The translations under genes and the position numbers were made by a program. Positions 23,525-31,209 of a stretch of 40,747 nt of DNA are shown here, piece after piece. Position 1 is the first letter of the stretch. The number at the start of each line of letters is the position of its first letter. The stretch is from Prevotellaceae bacterium UBA4372. GTDB lineage: Bacteria > Bacteroidota > Bacteroidia > Bacteroidales > Bacteroidaceae. The notes beneath the pieces were generated by a model, which saw only the letters and a program-made list of their open reading frames with translations, did no database searches and was not told the DNA's origin. Location of the stretch: NCBI GenBank assembly GCA_002391275.1, contig DGSC01000038.1, positions 1 through 40,747 of the forward strand, in the 5' to 3' direction.

Positions 23525-24145
23525 ATGACAATCTCATCCCTCTCTCAACTCTTGCGCTCAGCCTTTCTGGCTGGCGTCTGCATAGGCATAGCAGGCTTCG
23601 GCTATCTTGCCGAGAAGAGTATTGTTGGCGCAGTCCTCTTCGCCTTCGGCTTGCTCACGGTTGTCCACTACAGCCTGAAGCTCTACACAGGCACGGCAGG
23701 CTTCATCCGTAAGGGTGAGTTCGGCGACCTTCTTCTCATCTTAATCGGTAACATCATCGGTTGTCTGGCCGTAGCCCTTATTGCCCGCTGCTCCCCCATG
23801 CCCCTGCAGGCGACGGCACAGTGCGTGCTCGAGGGGCGTCTGGCCGTTGGTCCGTTGAAGGGTGGCGTGCTCGCTATCGGTTGCGGTTTCATCATGACTA
23901 CGGCCGTCACCTTTGCCCGCCAGGGGAAGAACCTCCCGCTGCTCTTTGGCGTTCCTTTGTTCATCATGTGTGGCTTTCCTCACTGCATCGCCGACGCATT
24001 CTATTACCTTTGTGCCCCTCTCGACTTCTGGGCTGCCCACGTCGGGGAGATCCTTCTCTTCTACCTTGCCATCGTTCTCGGCAACTTCATAGGCTGCAAC
24101 CTCTATCGGGCTGTACTCCCGGCCTCCGATGAACCTCCTTTCTGA
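23525..24145 (+). CDS. Formate/nitrite transporter (FNT) family channel
   Basis: This protein of 206 residues from the ATG at 23525 has six hydrophobic segments and is shorter than FocA or NirC (about 270-285). The conserved central-pore histidine is H153 in CGFPHCIADAFYY, matching the FEHxxANMF motif of the family. LRSAFLAGVCIGIAGFGYL (10-28) is the first membrane segment. Members move formate, nitrite, hydrosulfide or short-chain acids as pentamers; the substrate here is open. Formate would suit an anaerobe. It is divergent from the CDF gene and followed by a monocistronic regulator gene with its own promoter. Confidence 0.82.
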   Translation: MTISSLSQLLRSAFLAGVCIGIAGFGYLAEKSIVGAVLFAFGLLTVVHYSLKLYTGTAGFIRKGEFGDLLLILIGNIIGCLAVALIARCSPMPLQATAQCVLEGRLAVGPLKGGVLAIGCGFIMTTAVTFARQGKNLPLLFGVPLFIMCGFPHCIADAFYYLCAPLDFWAAHVGEILLFYLAIVLGNFIGCNLYRAVLPASDEPPF

Positions 24146-24204
24146 AGGAAGAAAGCCTTGATCGAGTCTGTCGGATGGCTTAAAAGGATGAGCGTAAAGA
24201 GCAC

Positions 24205-24239
24205 TTTTCCACCTTTGAGCATGGAAAGGAAGTGGAAAA
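24205..24239 (+). promoter_or_regulatory. Shared upstream boxes, copy 1 (regulator gene)
   Basis: TTTTCCAC, 8 bases, ATGGAAA, 4 bases, GTGGAAA: the same boxes with the same gaps occur at 26117-26150. The first box sits 122 bases before the first base of the -7 element here and exactly 122 bases before it there. The outer boxes are inverted copies of each other, as expected for a binding site. Further gapless matches continue to the promoter (TTGAT, GAAAAGG, GCTG, TTCCAT, CTCTTGT). Confidence 0.75.
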
Positions 24240-24302
24240 TGCCGACCTTTAGTCTTGATAATGAGCCTGAAAAGGTGTAGATGCTGAATTCCATCTCTTC
24301 CT

Positions 24303-24334
24303 CTTGTCAGTTCCACCATTATGTAGTACTTTTG
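24303..24334 (+). promoter_or_regulatory. Promoter of the membrane regulator gene
   Basis: CTTG (24303-24306) and TACTTTTG (24327-24334) are 20 bases apart, a near-consensus -33/-7 pair. It gives a leader of about 18 bases before the ATG at 24359. Confidence 0.75.
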
Positions 24335-24358
24335 CAGCGCAAAACCGAATGAAAGTGT

Positions 24359-26041
24359 ATGAAGAAGAAAAACGTTAGGTGCTTTGCCGTGCTTGCCCTG
24401 ATGGTGGTGGGCTTCGTCGGATGGTATTTTCGCGACATGCCTCAGCGTCGTCTGCTCAATAAGGCCGAGGCCGTGGTCTTCGCGGATGTAGACAGCGCCG
24501 CTCGTCTGTTGGAACAAGTAGATTCTGCGCGACTGACGGGGAGCGCCGAGGCTCACTACCTCCTTATGCGTGCCTTGGTGCATGAAGAACAGTGGCTTCG
24601 TGCCAACGGCGACACCGCCTGCCGCTTCGAACTGAACGACACGGCATGGGTGGCGCGCCTGCATCATGATTATGTGCGCTTCGAGCCCTTGCGCAATTGC
24701 TACGTGTATGCTGACTCTGCCTCCCGCTCCGATTCCGCTCTCGTGAGAGCATACACGTATTATGACAAGGTGACCTGTGGCGGTGTGGATGGCAGCCGTG
24801 AGGCTCGCAATCGCTTCGGTCGTTGCTGTTGGTTGCTGAGTCGTGGCGCGTCGCCTATGGACTCCTTGTTGCAACCCGAACGCCTACTGCATCTGGCCAC
24901 CTTCGCTGCCGAGCAGGCCGAGGATTGGTCGCTACTCTACCGTGTCTATCAGCGCTTTGCCAATTATCACCGTAGCTATGGTGCCATCAACGACAACAAA
25001 CCTCTCATCTGTACTTTGCGTGCGTTTGATGCCTTCCGCCGTTCGCCCGACAATGCCCAGAACCTGCGCCGTCTTGTCAGTGACTACGCCTTTGATGTCA
25101 TGGCCAACAACCGCCAGCCCTTCCGCGAACTTGCCTCCCAACTATTCCGCATGGACAGCCTCGCTTCCCATGTAGAGCACTCGGCGGTTCTTGAAGGGTC
25201 AAGCGGCCTTTTGGGCCCGGCGTCCCCGTCGCGTCCCTCGTCCTCGCGCTTCTCAATCCCTGACTACCTCCTTGCTCCCCTCTATACGCTCCTCCAGCAA
25301 ACACAGGGTCGAGGTGGCATCAGCGATGTCCACTCCATCAACTACACCCAAACCCGCCAGTTCATTCTCCTGAAGGATGTCTATTCCCTTCCCGCCGATT
25401 CCACTCGTGATGAGGGCTATCGCGACACCGCCTGGGAACGTGATGAACGGGATATGGCCGTCCGACGTGCCACCATCCTCTCACCCAGCTATTTGCGGCA
25501 AGCAACAGCTTGGCGTTCCCGTATGTTCACGTACCTCATCCTGACGCTTGTCTTTGCGGCCTTGGCAGTAGGTATCGCCCTGTGGTTGCGACTTCGCGTC
25601 CAGCGTCGTCTTCGTCAAGAAGAGCGCGCAGCCCATGAGCGCGAAGCGGCCCACTTGGCCGAGCGTCTTCGCCAGAAGGATGCCATGATTGCCATGCTGC
25701 GCGGTCACATCATGGACAAAAGCGAGATTCTCGACATGCTGGAACCCACAGCCGGCAAGCGCACCATCATCAACGCCCGCAACTGGCGCGAGATAGAAGC
25801 TACCCTGGACACCGCCGACAACGGTTTCGTCAACCGCCTGCGCAACCAGTTCCCCAATTTCACCGAAGAAGACTTCCGCCTCTGTATGCTCACCCGCCTG
25901 AAGCTGACCAACACAGCCCTCTCTGCCATCTACCTCATCTCCGTCTCTGCTGTGCAGCACCGCAAGCAGAAACTCAAGAAAGAAGGCTTCGGCGTAACTG
26001 ACCCCAGTGTGACCTTCGACCAGGTGATAGCTGCCTATTAA
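24359..26041 (+). CDS. Membrane-anchored HTH-like regulator with TPR-like sensor part
   Basis: This 560-residue protein has a first membrane segment at about 8-23 and a periplasmic helical region of about 360 residues that resembles tetratricopeptide-type repeats. A second membrane segment follows at about 388-409, then a coiled coil (about 410-450) and a cytosolic C-terminal domain. The end (FPNFTEEDFRLCMLTRLKL, then AIYLISVSAVQHRKQKLKKE) is the conserved HTH-like tail of Bacteroidetes membrane regulators, so the protein probably senses outside and acts on DNA inside. It precedes the outer-membrane gene at 26276 and shares its upstream region, so that gene and itself are the likely targets. 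Residues of about 274-297 come from a small hairpin repeat (25180-25227). The exact family name is not certain. Confidence 0.75.
   Translation: MKKKNVRCFAVLALMVVGFVGWYFRDMPQRRLLNKAEAVVFADVDSAARLLEQVDSARLTGSAEAHYLLMRALVHEEQWLRANGDTACRFELNDTAWVARLHHDYVRFEPLRNCYVYADSASRSDSALVRAYTYYDKVTCGGVDGSREARNRFGRCCWLLSRGASPMDSLLQPERLLHLATFAAEQAEDWSLLYRVYQRFANYHRSYGAINDNKPLICTLRAFDAFRRSPDNAQNLRRLVSDYAFDVMANNRQPFRELASQLFRMDSLASHVEHSAVLEGSSGLLGPASPSRPSSSRFSIPDYLLAPLYTLLQQTQGRGGISDVHSINYTQTRQFILLKDVYSLPADSTRDEGYRDTAWERDERDMAVRRATILSPSYLRQATAWRSRMFTYLILTLVFAALAVGIALWLRLRVQRRLRQEERAAHEREAAHLAERLRQKDAMIAMLRGHIMDKSEILDMLEPTAGKRTIINARNWREIEATLDTADNGFVNRLRNQFPNFTEEDFRLCMLTRLKLTNTALSAIYLISVSAVQHRKQKLKKEGFGVTDPSVTFDQVIAAY
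25180..25227 (+). repeat. Hairpin repeat family 2, copy in the regulator gene
   Basis: CTCGGCGGTTCTT begins a 48-base block that matches 27710-27757 without gaps at about 40 of 48 bases. The inner stem is CTTGA-AGGG-TCAAG. The host frame reads SAVLEGSSGLLGPASP, a frame different from that used in the other copy, so the likeness is not due to shared protein sequence. Confidence 0.7.
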
Positions 26042-26065
26042 GGAGAATGAATAAATGAATAAAAG

Positions 26066-26100
26066 AAGCCCCGCCCTATCATCACGATGTGGCGGGGCTT
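26066..26100 (+). terminator. Hairpin after the membrane regulator gene
   Basis: AAGCCCCGCC (26066-26075) pairs perfectly with GGCGGGGCTT (26091-26100) across a 15-base loop. Only a weak T-run follows later (26116-26120), so termination may be partial. Confidence 0.65.
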
Positions 26101-26116
26101 AATGTGCTAAACACCT

Positions 26117-26150
26117 TTTTCCACTAATTTAGATGGAAACTTGGTGGAAA
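26117..26150 (+). promoter_or_regulatory. Shared upstream boxes, copy 2 (barrel gene)
   Basis: TTTTCCAC, 8 bases, ATGGAAA, 4 bases, GTGGAAA is identical in boxes and gaps to 24205-24238. It is the same 122 bases from the -7 element, which points to a common regulator. Confidence 0.75.
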
Positions 26151-26214
26151 GATGAGGTAGAAGGATTTGATTGTCAGAACGAAAAGGATGATTCGCTGTT
26201 TTCCATGCCATGCT

Positions 26215-26246
26215 CTTGTTGGCTTTGAGTGGTTGCCGTACCTTTG
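26215..26246 (+). promoter_or_regulatory. Promoter of the second barrel gene
   Basis: CTTG (26215-26218), 20 bases, TACCTTTG (26239-26246). The predicted transcript begins near 26252, after the in-frame ATG at 26210, so the start at 26276 is used. Confidence 0.78.
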
Positions 26247-26275
26247 CACCGTCAAACCTCAAAAACAGCAAAACG

Positions 26276-29050
26276 ATGAAACTATCAACTGGCAGAACGA
26301 ACGTGCAGGCTATGGTCCTGTTTCTCTTATTCCTTATTATTAATATGCATACGACACGGGCCGACGTCCTCCACGGGCGTGTCCTCGATGCTGAGACGGG
26401 CGAAGCGTTGGAGGGCGCAAAGGTGGATGTGACCGAGGTGATTCCCGACCTCGCCTCCTTCCAAAGGGTGTTGCATACCGACAGCCTCGGGCGCTACCAC
26501 TTCTCGTGCAGCGGCCAGACGCGCATCACTATCCGTGCCGACTTCTTCGGTTACAAGCAGGGCACGCTCCGAATTGTTGGCTCCGACTCGGGCGACACCA
26601 TCCACATCGAGGACATCCGCCTGCAGCCCAGCGAGGAACTGATGCGGGAGGTGCTGGTGCGTGGGCAGCGACGACGCTTCTACATGCGCGGCGACACGGT
26701 CGTTTTCAACCCCGATGCCTTCCAGCTGCAGAGCGGCGACCGCCTGCTGGACTTCGTGCTGAAACTGCCTGGCGTTAGCGTCAAGGACGGCCATCTCCTC
26801 TGGAACGGCGAGCCTCTGCGCATCATGATGAATGGCAAGGAAGCCCTCAGCGAGGACTTGCTGCTGCAACGACTGCCTGTGGAAGCGGTGGCCGAGGCGA
26901 AAGCCTATGAGCGCAAGAGCGAGCTGGAAGAACGAACAGGCGTGGCCGACGGCAACCAACAGCAGGTATTCGACGTGACCATCAACCCCGGATTCATGGA
27001 CAAATGGTATGGCAGTGCCGAGGCAACGGCCTATAGCCGCAAGAATTATGGGGCCGAGATTGACGGCATGCGTCTGAGCGACAGTGATCCCTTCATGCTC
27101 TTCGGGCGTATAGGCGATGAGCCGAAAGCTACTATAGCCAAGACCATAGGCAGTTGGGCTTCGCAGAGCGGAGGCATGGCCGTGCGGCAGCAGATGGGTG
27201 CTGCCGGCTACAAGCACGTTTGGAAGTCTGACTTCAAGGCCAAGCGAGAGAACTACTGGTCGCTCAGTGCCAGCGCCAACCATACCGATAGCCCGCAAAG
27301 CAGTTGGGAGAACACGGAAACCTTCCTCCCTGGCACCTCACCCACGTGGACAAAGAGCAAGCGGAGCAGTCGTGAGCATCAACTCAAGACACCCCTCGAC
27401 CTCACGGCATTCATCAATCTGAGTCCCAAGAACACGCTCTTCCTCACGGCTCATGCGGAATATGCGGGAGCCGAGACGAGCAACAGCACGGAACTTCAAA
27501 CGTATGAAAACTCCGTTCCCATCAACACCCAGCGTTACCATTCCCTCGGCTTTTCCCGAGGTCTGGCGACTTCAGCTGAAGCGCAGCTGACCCATTATAC
27601 CCCCAAAGGTGCTCTCGGCACTAAGGTGAATATCAACTATTCAGACGCGAAAGCGCATGGCAACTCCCTGGGCGAATACCGCTACCTGCATTCCTCCGCC
27701 GTCAGTGCGCTCGGCGGTTCTTCAAGTGTGAAGCGTCCCTTGGGGCCGAGCGTCCCCACCGAGTCCTCCTCCCTGTCCCCCATCATCGATCGTCAAAGCT
27801 ACAAGGCTCCCCATCGCCACCTGGCCGCCGCTGTGCAGTTTGCCCTCAGTCATGCTTTCACCAAGCAGGCCATGTTCCACGCCAATTGGAAAACAGCCTA
27901 TGACCACAACTACCGTGATGAACAACGCTGGCGGGCCGACGAGATTGATATAGGAAACAGCTTCCACAGAGTCGATGACCAATGGCTCAACGAATTCCGT
28001 TCAGACGTTAACCTTACTCTCCGAAAGTTCACGCTGAAGCCCGCCCTCACTCTGACGCACCGTCATGAACGCACCTCCTACCGCCGCGGCCGCCTCGATA
28101 CCCTGGCCTGCCGCAACCTCCTGCTTCCCCAGCCTTCCCTCGACATCACCTTTCGAATCCGTAAGCAAATGACCTTGAAGGGTTCCGTTTCTTTTGCTGC
28201 GATTCCATCGCAGCTCACCGACGCCCTCTCCTTCACCGACGACACCAACCCCCTCTACATTCTCCAAGGCAATCCCGCCCTACACACCTCGCGCACCCTC
28301 TCGTCCTCCCTCCGCTACAACTTCCTTCTCCCTCGCGCCACTCAGGCCTTCGGCATAGGCGTGAACTATGCCAAGACCTACGACCCCATTGCAACCGTGC
28401 TCCACTACAACAGCAGCACCGGCGCCTATCGCGCTCAGAAACAGAACGTCAGGGGCGGCAGCAGCTGGGGTGCAACACTCACCTATGACCGCTCGCTAAC
28501 CAAGAACCTGCAATTCCAAAACACGCTCTCCGAACAATGGAATGCCACCTTCGGCCTGCTGACGATGGTGGACGAGCAGACAGGGATCAGCTACAACCGC
28601 CAGCAGTCCTCGCACCTGAGGGAGAAACTGGGACTCATCTTTGAGATAGACCATCTGACTATCTCCTCCTTCCACGATTTCAACTGGGAACGCTATGCCT
28701 ACAGCAACGCGGCGCAGAACAGGGAAAACATCTATCGCTACGCTACTCAACTGGAGCTTCGCTACCAGCTCAAGCAGTGGACCTTTGCGCTCAACCCAAC
28801 CTTCACCCTTAACCGCGGCTACCTCGTCCCACGCATGAACAACAACCTCTTTGTCCTCAATGCCGAAGTCTGCTGGAAGTGCCTGCAGAACCGCGGTGAA
28901 CTCATCCTCGAAGGTCGTGACTTGCTCAATCAGGAGACCGACTACAGTGCCGCCATCACCGCTACCACGCACACCGAGAGCGGCGAGGACTTCATGCACC
29001 ATTATCTCAGTCTCACTTTCCGCTATAAGTTGGAAGCAAAGAAGAAATGA
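26276..29050 (+). CDS. Outer-membrane beta-barrel protein with carboxypeptidase-regulatory domain
   Basis: This protein of 924 residues from the ATG at 26276 has a signal peptide ending near residue 29 (TRA-DV). A carboxypeptidase-regulatory-like domain follows (about 30-105, with GRVLDAETGEALEGAKVDV). The plug-like region has RFYMRGDTVVFNPDAF and LPGVSVKDG, closely parallel to KFYYKGDTIIYNADAF and LPGVEMKSDG of the barrel protein at 17893. A long barrel ends in LSLTFRYKLEAKKK. Unlike the first barrel protein it has no STN-like domain, which fits control by the membrane regulator rather than by an ECF sigma. There is no SusD partner and the ligand is unknown. Residues around 478-495 derive from hairpin repeat family 2. 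An earlier in-frame ATG at 26210 lies upstream of the promoter and is rejected. Confidence 0.82.
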   Translation: MKLSTGRTNVQAMVLFLLFLIINMHTTRADVLHGRVLDAETGEALEGAKVDVTEVIPDLASFQRVLHTDSLGRYHFSCSGQTRITIRADFFGYKQGTLRIVGSDSGDTIHIEDIRLQPSEELMREVLVRGQRRRFYMRGDTVVFNPDAFQLQSGDRLLDFVLKLPGVSVKDGHLLWNGEPLRIMMNGKEALSEDLLLQRLPVEAVAEAKAYERKSELEERTGVADGNQQQVFDVTINPGFMDKWYGSAEATAYSRKNYGAEIDGMRLSDSDPFMLFGRIGDEPKATIAKTIGSWASQSGGMAVRQQMGAAGYKHVWKSDFKAKRENYWSLSASANHTDSPQSSWENTETFLPGTSPTWTKSKRSSREHQLKTPLDLTAFINLSPKNTLFLTAHAEYAGAETSNSTELQTYENSVPINTQRYHSLGFSRGLATSAEAQLTHYTPKGALGTKVNINYSDAKAHGNSLGEYRYLHSSAVSALGGSSSVKRPLGPSVPTESSSLSPIIDRQSYKAPHRHLAAAVQFALSHAFTKQAMFHANWKTAYDHNYRDEQRWRADEIDIGNSFHRVDDQWLNEFRSDVNLTLRKFTLKPALTLTHRHERTSYRRGRLDTLACRNLLLPQPSLDITFRIRKQMTLKGSVSFAAIPSQLTDALSFTDDTNPLYILQGNPALHTSRTLSSSLRYNFLLPRATQAFGIGVNYAKTYDPIATVLHYNSSTGAYRAQKQNVRGGSSWGATLTYDRSLTKNLQFQNTLSEQWNATFGLLTMVDEQTGISYNRQQSSHLREKLGLIFEIDHLTISSFHDFNWERYAYSNAAQNRENIYRYATQLELRYQLKQWTFALNPTFTLNRGYLVPRMNNNLFVLNAEVCWKCLQNRGELILEGRDLLNQETDYSAAITATTHTESGEDFMHHYLSLTFRYKLEAKKK
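27710..27757 (+). repeat. Hairpin repeat family 2, copy in the second barrel gene
   Basis: This 48-base block begins CTCGGCGGTTCTT. The inner stem is CTTCA-AGTG-TGAAG, differing from copy 1 by a compensatory C/G swap, and there is an outer CGCTCGGC/GCCGAGCG pairing (27709-27716 with 27745-27752). The host frame reads LGGSSSVKRPLGPSVP, shifted relative to copy 1. Confidence 0.7.
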
Positions 29051-29253
29051 ACCTCCTTGTCCTTGCAAGCGTAGGTTGACGGTGAACATCACGTCTGAGA
29101 ATCTGACAGATTGGACGGATCACGGAATGATTGCATGCTCTTGAGCATCAGTAGCTGCACATTTTAACGCTTAATCCCGACAAAAGGCTCGTCTGTTCAT
29201 GATTACGCTTTCAAGTGATGACGCGCCCCGATGGTATTACTTTGTCAACTCCC

Positions 29254-29323
29254 TGCAAATGGCTTTTCAGCCCGGATCACATGGCTTCACGGCTTGATGC
29301 AAGCGGCTTTTTAGCCCGAATGA
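29254..29323. repeat. Two 26-base direct repeats with small hairpins
   Basis: TGCAAATGGCTTTTCAGCCC (29254-29273) continuing to 29279, and TGCAAGCGGCTTTTTAGCCC (29298-29317) continuing to 29323, match at 21 of 26 bases. Each contains GGCT-4 bases-AGCC, a short hairpin. No gene is present in the 29051-29524 gap. Confidence 0.7.
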
Positions 29324-29336
29324 TAAGGCCGTGATG

Positions 29337-29404
29337 CTTGCTTCATCATGATGCAGCAAATGATTTATCGTGATGCAGCAATTGCTGCATCATGATGAAG
29401 CAAG
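29337..29404. repeat. Perfect 23-base inverted repeat
   Basis: CTTGCTTCATCATGATGCAG (first 20 bases of 29337-29359) is exactly complementary to 29382-29404 across 22 bases. The loop holds another TGATGCAGCAA, so a 20-base palindrome GATGCAGCAATTGCTGCATC (29372-29391) can form instead. It lies between the barrel stop and the HU-like promoter and may be a terminator or a mobile hairpin. Confidence 0.8.
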
Positions 29405-29433
29405 GCTTATGGTTGGATTTTTCTGGCAAAATA

Positions 29434-29465
29434 TTTGGAATTTCGGGCTCGAATGATTAATTTTG
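29434..29465 (+). promoter_or_regulatory. Consensus Bacteroidetes promoter for the HU-like gene
   Basis: TTTG (29434-29437), 20 bases, TAATTTTG (29458-29465): a full match to the phylum consensus, about 60 bases before the ATG. Confidence 0.85.
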
Positions 29466-29524
29466 CAGCCTAAAACATATAGAGAACTTGACTTGTACGT
29501 ACAGAACCAATCAGATGAACGACT

Positions 29525-30208
29525 ATGGCTATTAAATTTACGATTGCAAAGCGCGGGCTGTTGCCTGCGGAAGAGACTGAACTCCAGACTAACGAAACGT
29601 CCGACATCCGAACTGATGAACGCGTTGACGAGCGTTGGCTGAAGTCGCTCCGCCCCCGTCTGGAACATCGCCCAACGGTGGATGCCGTGGAGTTTCAGAG
29701 CGACCAGTTCCGCTTGCCCTCGACGTTGCCGAAGGGCGAGCTGCTGGCTGCACTGAACACCATGCATGACGTCATGCTGCACGAACTGGAGAAAGGTAAT
29801 GCCGTCACCCTCCCGTTCATCGGCACCTTCCGCCTCTCGCTGAAGGGCGACATCGAGGTGAAGGATGGCTATTACCATGGACGTGACGTTCGCGTCGGCG
29901 GGCTCCTGTTCACCCCCGACCGCGAGCTGTTGTCGAAGGTGAAGCAGTTCGAGGTGGACCAAGTGCCGTTCGGACAGGCTTTTCATACCGTGGAGGCAGA
30001 GATAGAAGCACGGTTCACGGAACTCTTTGCCCATCGCGACACCATCACGCACTCGGACGTGGCCTACGCTTTTGAGCTGACTTTGACGCGCAACCGCATC
30101 ATCCGCCTTCTCTCTCGTCTCGTCCGCGAAGGACGCCTCGTGCGAGAGGGCAGGGGAGCGCAGACGCGCTATCGTGCCGCACGCGGCCACTTTGGCAGAG
30201 AAGCGTGA
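29525..30208 (+). CDS. HU-like (HU-HIG) DNA-binding protein with C-terminal winged-helix-like part
   Basis: This 227-residue protein begins MAIKFTIAKRG. Its central part (about 60-125: LPKGELLAALNTMHDVMLHE, then NAVTLPFIGTFRLSLKG) has the Bacteroidetes HU-HIG version of the HU fold. The C-terminal stretch 175-220 (HSDVAYAFELTLTRNRIIRL, then LVREGRLVREGRGAQTRY) looks like a winged helix with a basic wing. It probably binds DNA as a nucleoid-type or regulatory protein, but its targets are unknown. It has its own consensus promoter and a hairpin just after the stop, so it is monocistronic. The combination of HU-like and winged-helix-like parts is a sequence impression, not a profile hit. Confidence 0.75.
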   Translation: MAIKFTIAKRGLLPAEETELQTNETSDIRTDERVDERWLKSLRPRLEHRPTVDAVEFQSDQFRLPSTLPKGELLAALNTMHDVMLHELEKGNAVTLPFIGTFRLSLKGDIEVKDGYYHGRDVRVGGLLFTPDRELLSKVKQFEVDQVPFGQAFHTVEAEIEARFTELFAHRDTITHSDVAYAFELTLTRNRIIRLLSRLVREGRLVREGRGAQTRYRAARGHFGREA

Positions 30209-30212
30209 GGCT

Positions 30213-30238
30213 ATGCCCCATTATCCCCTCAGGGGCAT
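30213..30238 (+). terminator. Hairpin after the HU-like gene
   Basis: ATGCCCC (30213-30219) pairs with GGGGCAT (30232-30238), followed by TCTTCTTCG. It is short but placed 5 bases after the stop codon. Confidence 0.5.
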
Positions 30239-30282
30239 TCTTCTTCGTACATTGGGTCAACTGCTATGTTTTTGCTCTTTTT

Positions 30283-30507
30283 TTATGAAACGAACGTTAT
30301 TTGTGGTGGAATAGTAGGGAAGAGGGCCAGCGCAACCATTACAGCCATCACCACACTGAAAGCGGCGAAGACTCCAAGCATCACTTCGTCAGCCCCTACG
30401 CTATAAGCTGGTGGCAATGAAGAAGAGAGTTGTTCTTTACTTACACGCGGAGGTCGCCAATGAACACTGAACCTTGGGACAACCAGTGAGAGACGGCTTT
30501 GTTGAGA
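30283..30507 (-). pseudogene. Possible remnant of a membrane protein gene
   Basis: The minus strand is open for 74 codons without a start codon near its beginning. The last part reads GADEVMLGVFAAFSVVMAVM followed by VALALFPTIPP, a convincing membrane helix followed by a short tail and TAA at 30283. The first ATG (30379-30381) would give only 32 residues. It may be the decayed 3' end of a transporter gene or a real small membrane protein. The 30239-30516 gap holds nothing else I can support. Confidence 0.3.
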
Positions 30508-30516
30508 TTATGTCAT

Positions 30517-31080
30517 TTACAGGACCAGATGTTTCATCTCATGCCCTCCCCATCGACTATCGCCAGCATAGCGGAAACCAGTGGCCGCATAGAGTGCTTC
30601 GCCTGATGGATTGCCTTTATCTACTAATAGTCCTACGCATGGCAATCCCATGGCCGTAGCTTTTTCCTTGGTGGCTCTGATGAGGCGCTGTGCAATGCCC
30701 CGACGCCGATATTCCGGAATAACTGCTAAGGAATCGAGATATAGCTCTCCGGCTTGTGTCTCGTCGGCCATGTTTGAATGATCCTTGCCCAGCTGTTCGC
30801 GTGCGGCTGTGACAAACGCATGGCGCAACTCATGCAACCTACCTCCGTCGTAGCTGACGGCAATGCCCACTAACCGCTGGCCGACCATTGCAACAAGTGT
30901 GTTTCTGTAGCTATACTGGGAGTCTTCTTGGCTTACTAACTCGCGCATCATTCGTCGAAAGTCGTCCAAACCATGCCCTTTGCCACAGAAGTGCATGCAA
31001 CACTCGTCGGTCATGGCAGTCATGATGAGCTGTGCGATATCGTCAGCTTGTTCCTTGATTGCATTTTTAATGAGTAACAT
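30517..31080 (-). CDS. GNAT-family N-acetyltransferase
   Basis: This 187-residue acetyl-CoA-dependent acyltransferase has the GNAT core with the acetyl-CoA-binding loop in YLDSLAVIPEYRRRGIAQRL (Q/RxxGxG/A type). Next come LPCVGLLVDKGNPSGEALYA and the terminal ATGFRYAGDSRW segments. The early part (TAMTDECCMHFCGKGHGLDD) resembles the Bacteroidetes GNAT subgroup whose substrates are not established. It is transcribed alone, with a -7-like TAAATTTG at 31121-31128, divergent from the exported flavin-reductase-like gene. Confidence 0.88.
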   Translation of the reverse strand: MLLIKNAIKEQADDIAQLIMTAMTDECCMHFCGKGHGLDDFRRMMRELVSQEDSQYSYRNTLVAMVGQRLVGIAVSYDGGRLHELRHAFVTAAREQLGKDHSNMADETQAGELYLDSLAVIPEYRRRGIAQRLIRATKEKATAMGLPCVGLLVDKGNPSGEALYAATGFRYAGDSRWGGHEMKHLVL

Positions 31081-31120
31081 AAAATGATGGTGCTTTTTAC
31101 CATTTGCAAACTTTTCTTTG

Positions 31121-31128
31121 CAAATTTA
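31121..31128 (-). promoter_or_regulatory. -7 element for the acetyltransferase
   Basis: TAAATTTG on the minus strand, 40 bases before the start at 31080. The -33 region is weak. Confidence 0.45.
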
Positions 31129-31150
31129 ATGATTATTCTCGGATTAAATG

Positions 31151-31158
31151 TACTTTTG
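31151..31158 (+). promoter_or_regulatory. -7 element for the exported flavin-reductase-like gene
   Basis: TACTTTTG is an exact TAnnTTTG match, 51 bases before the ATG at 31210. No TTTG is at the usual upstream distance. Confidence 0.5.
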
Positions 31159-31209
31159 CAAACTAAAGAGCAATAAGATACGACAATTGAATGAATAATC
31201 AACGAAAGT

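Noticed and set aside
26210..26275. Longer start for the second barrel protein at 26210
   Set aside because: It overlaps the promoter at 26215-26246, and the signal peptide begins cleanly at 26276.
29337..29404. CRISPR-like repeats
   Set aside because: Only one inverted repeat and a few partial direct copies; no regular repeat-spacer pattern and no cas genes in the window.
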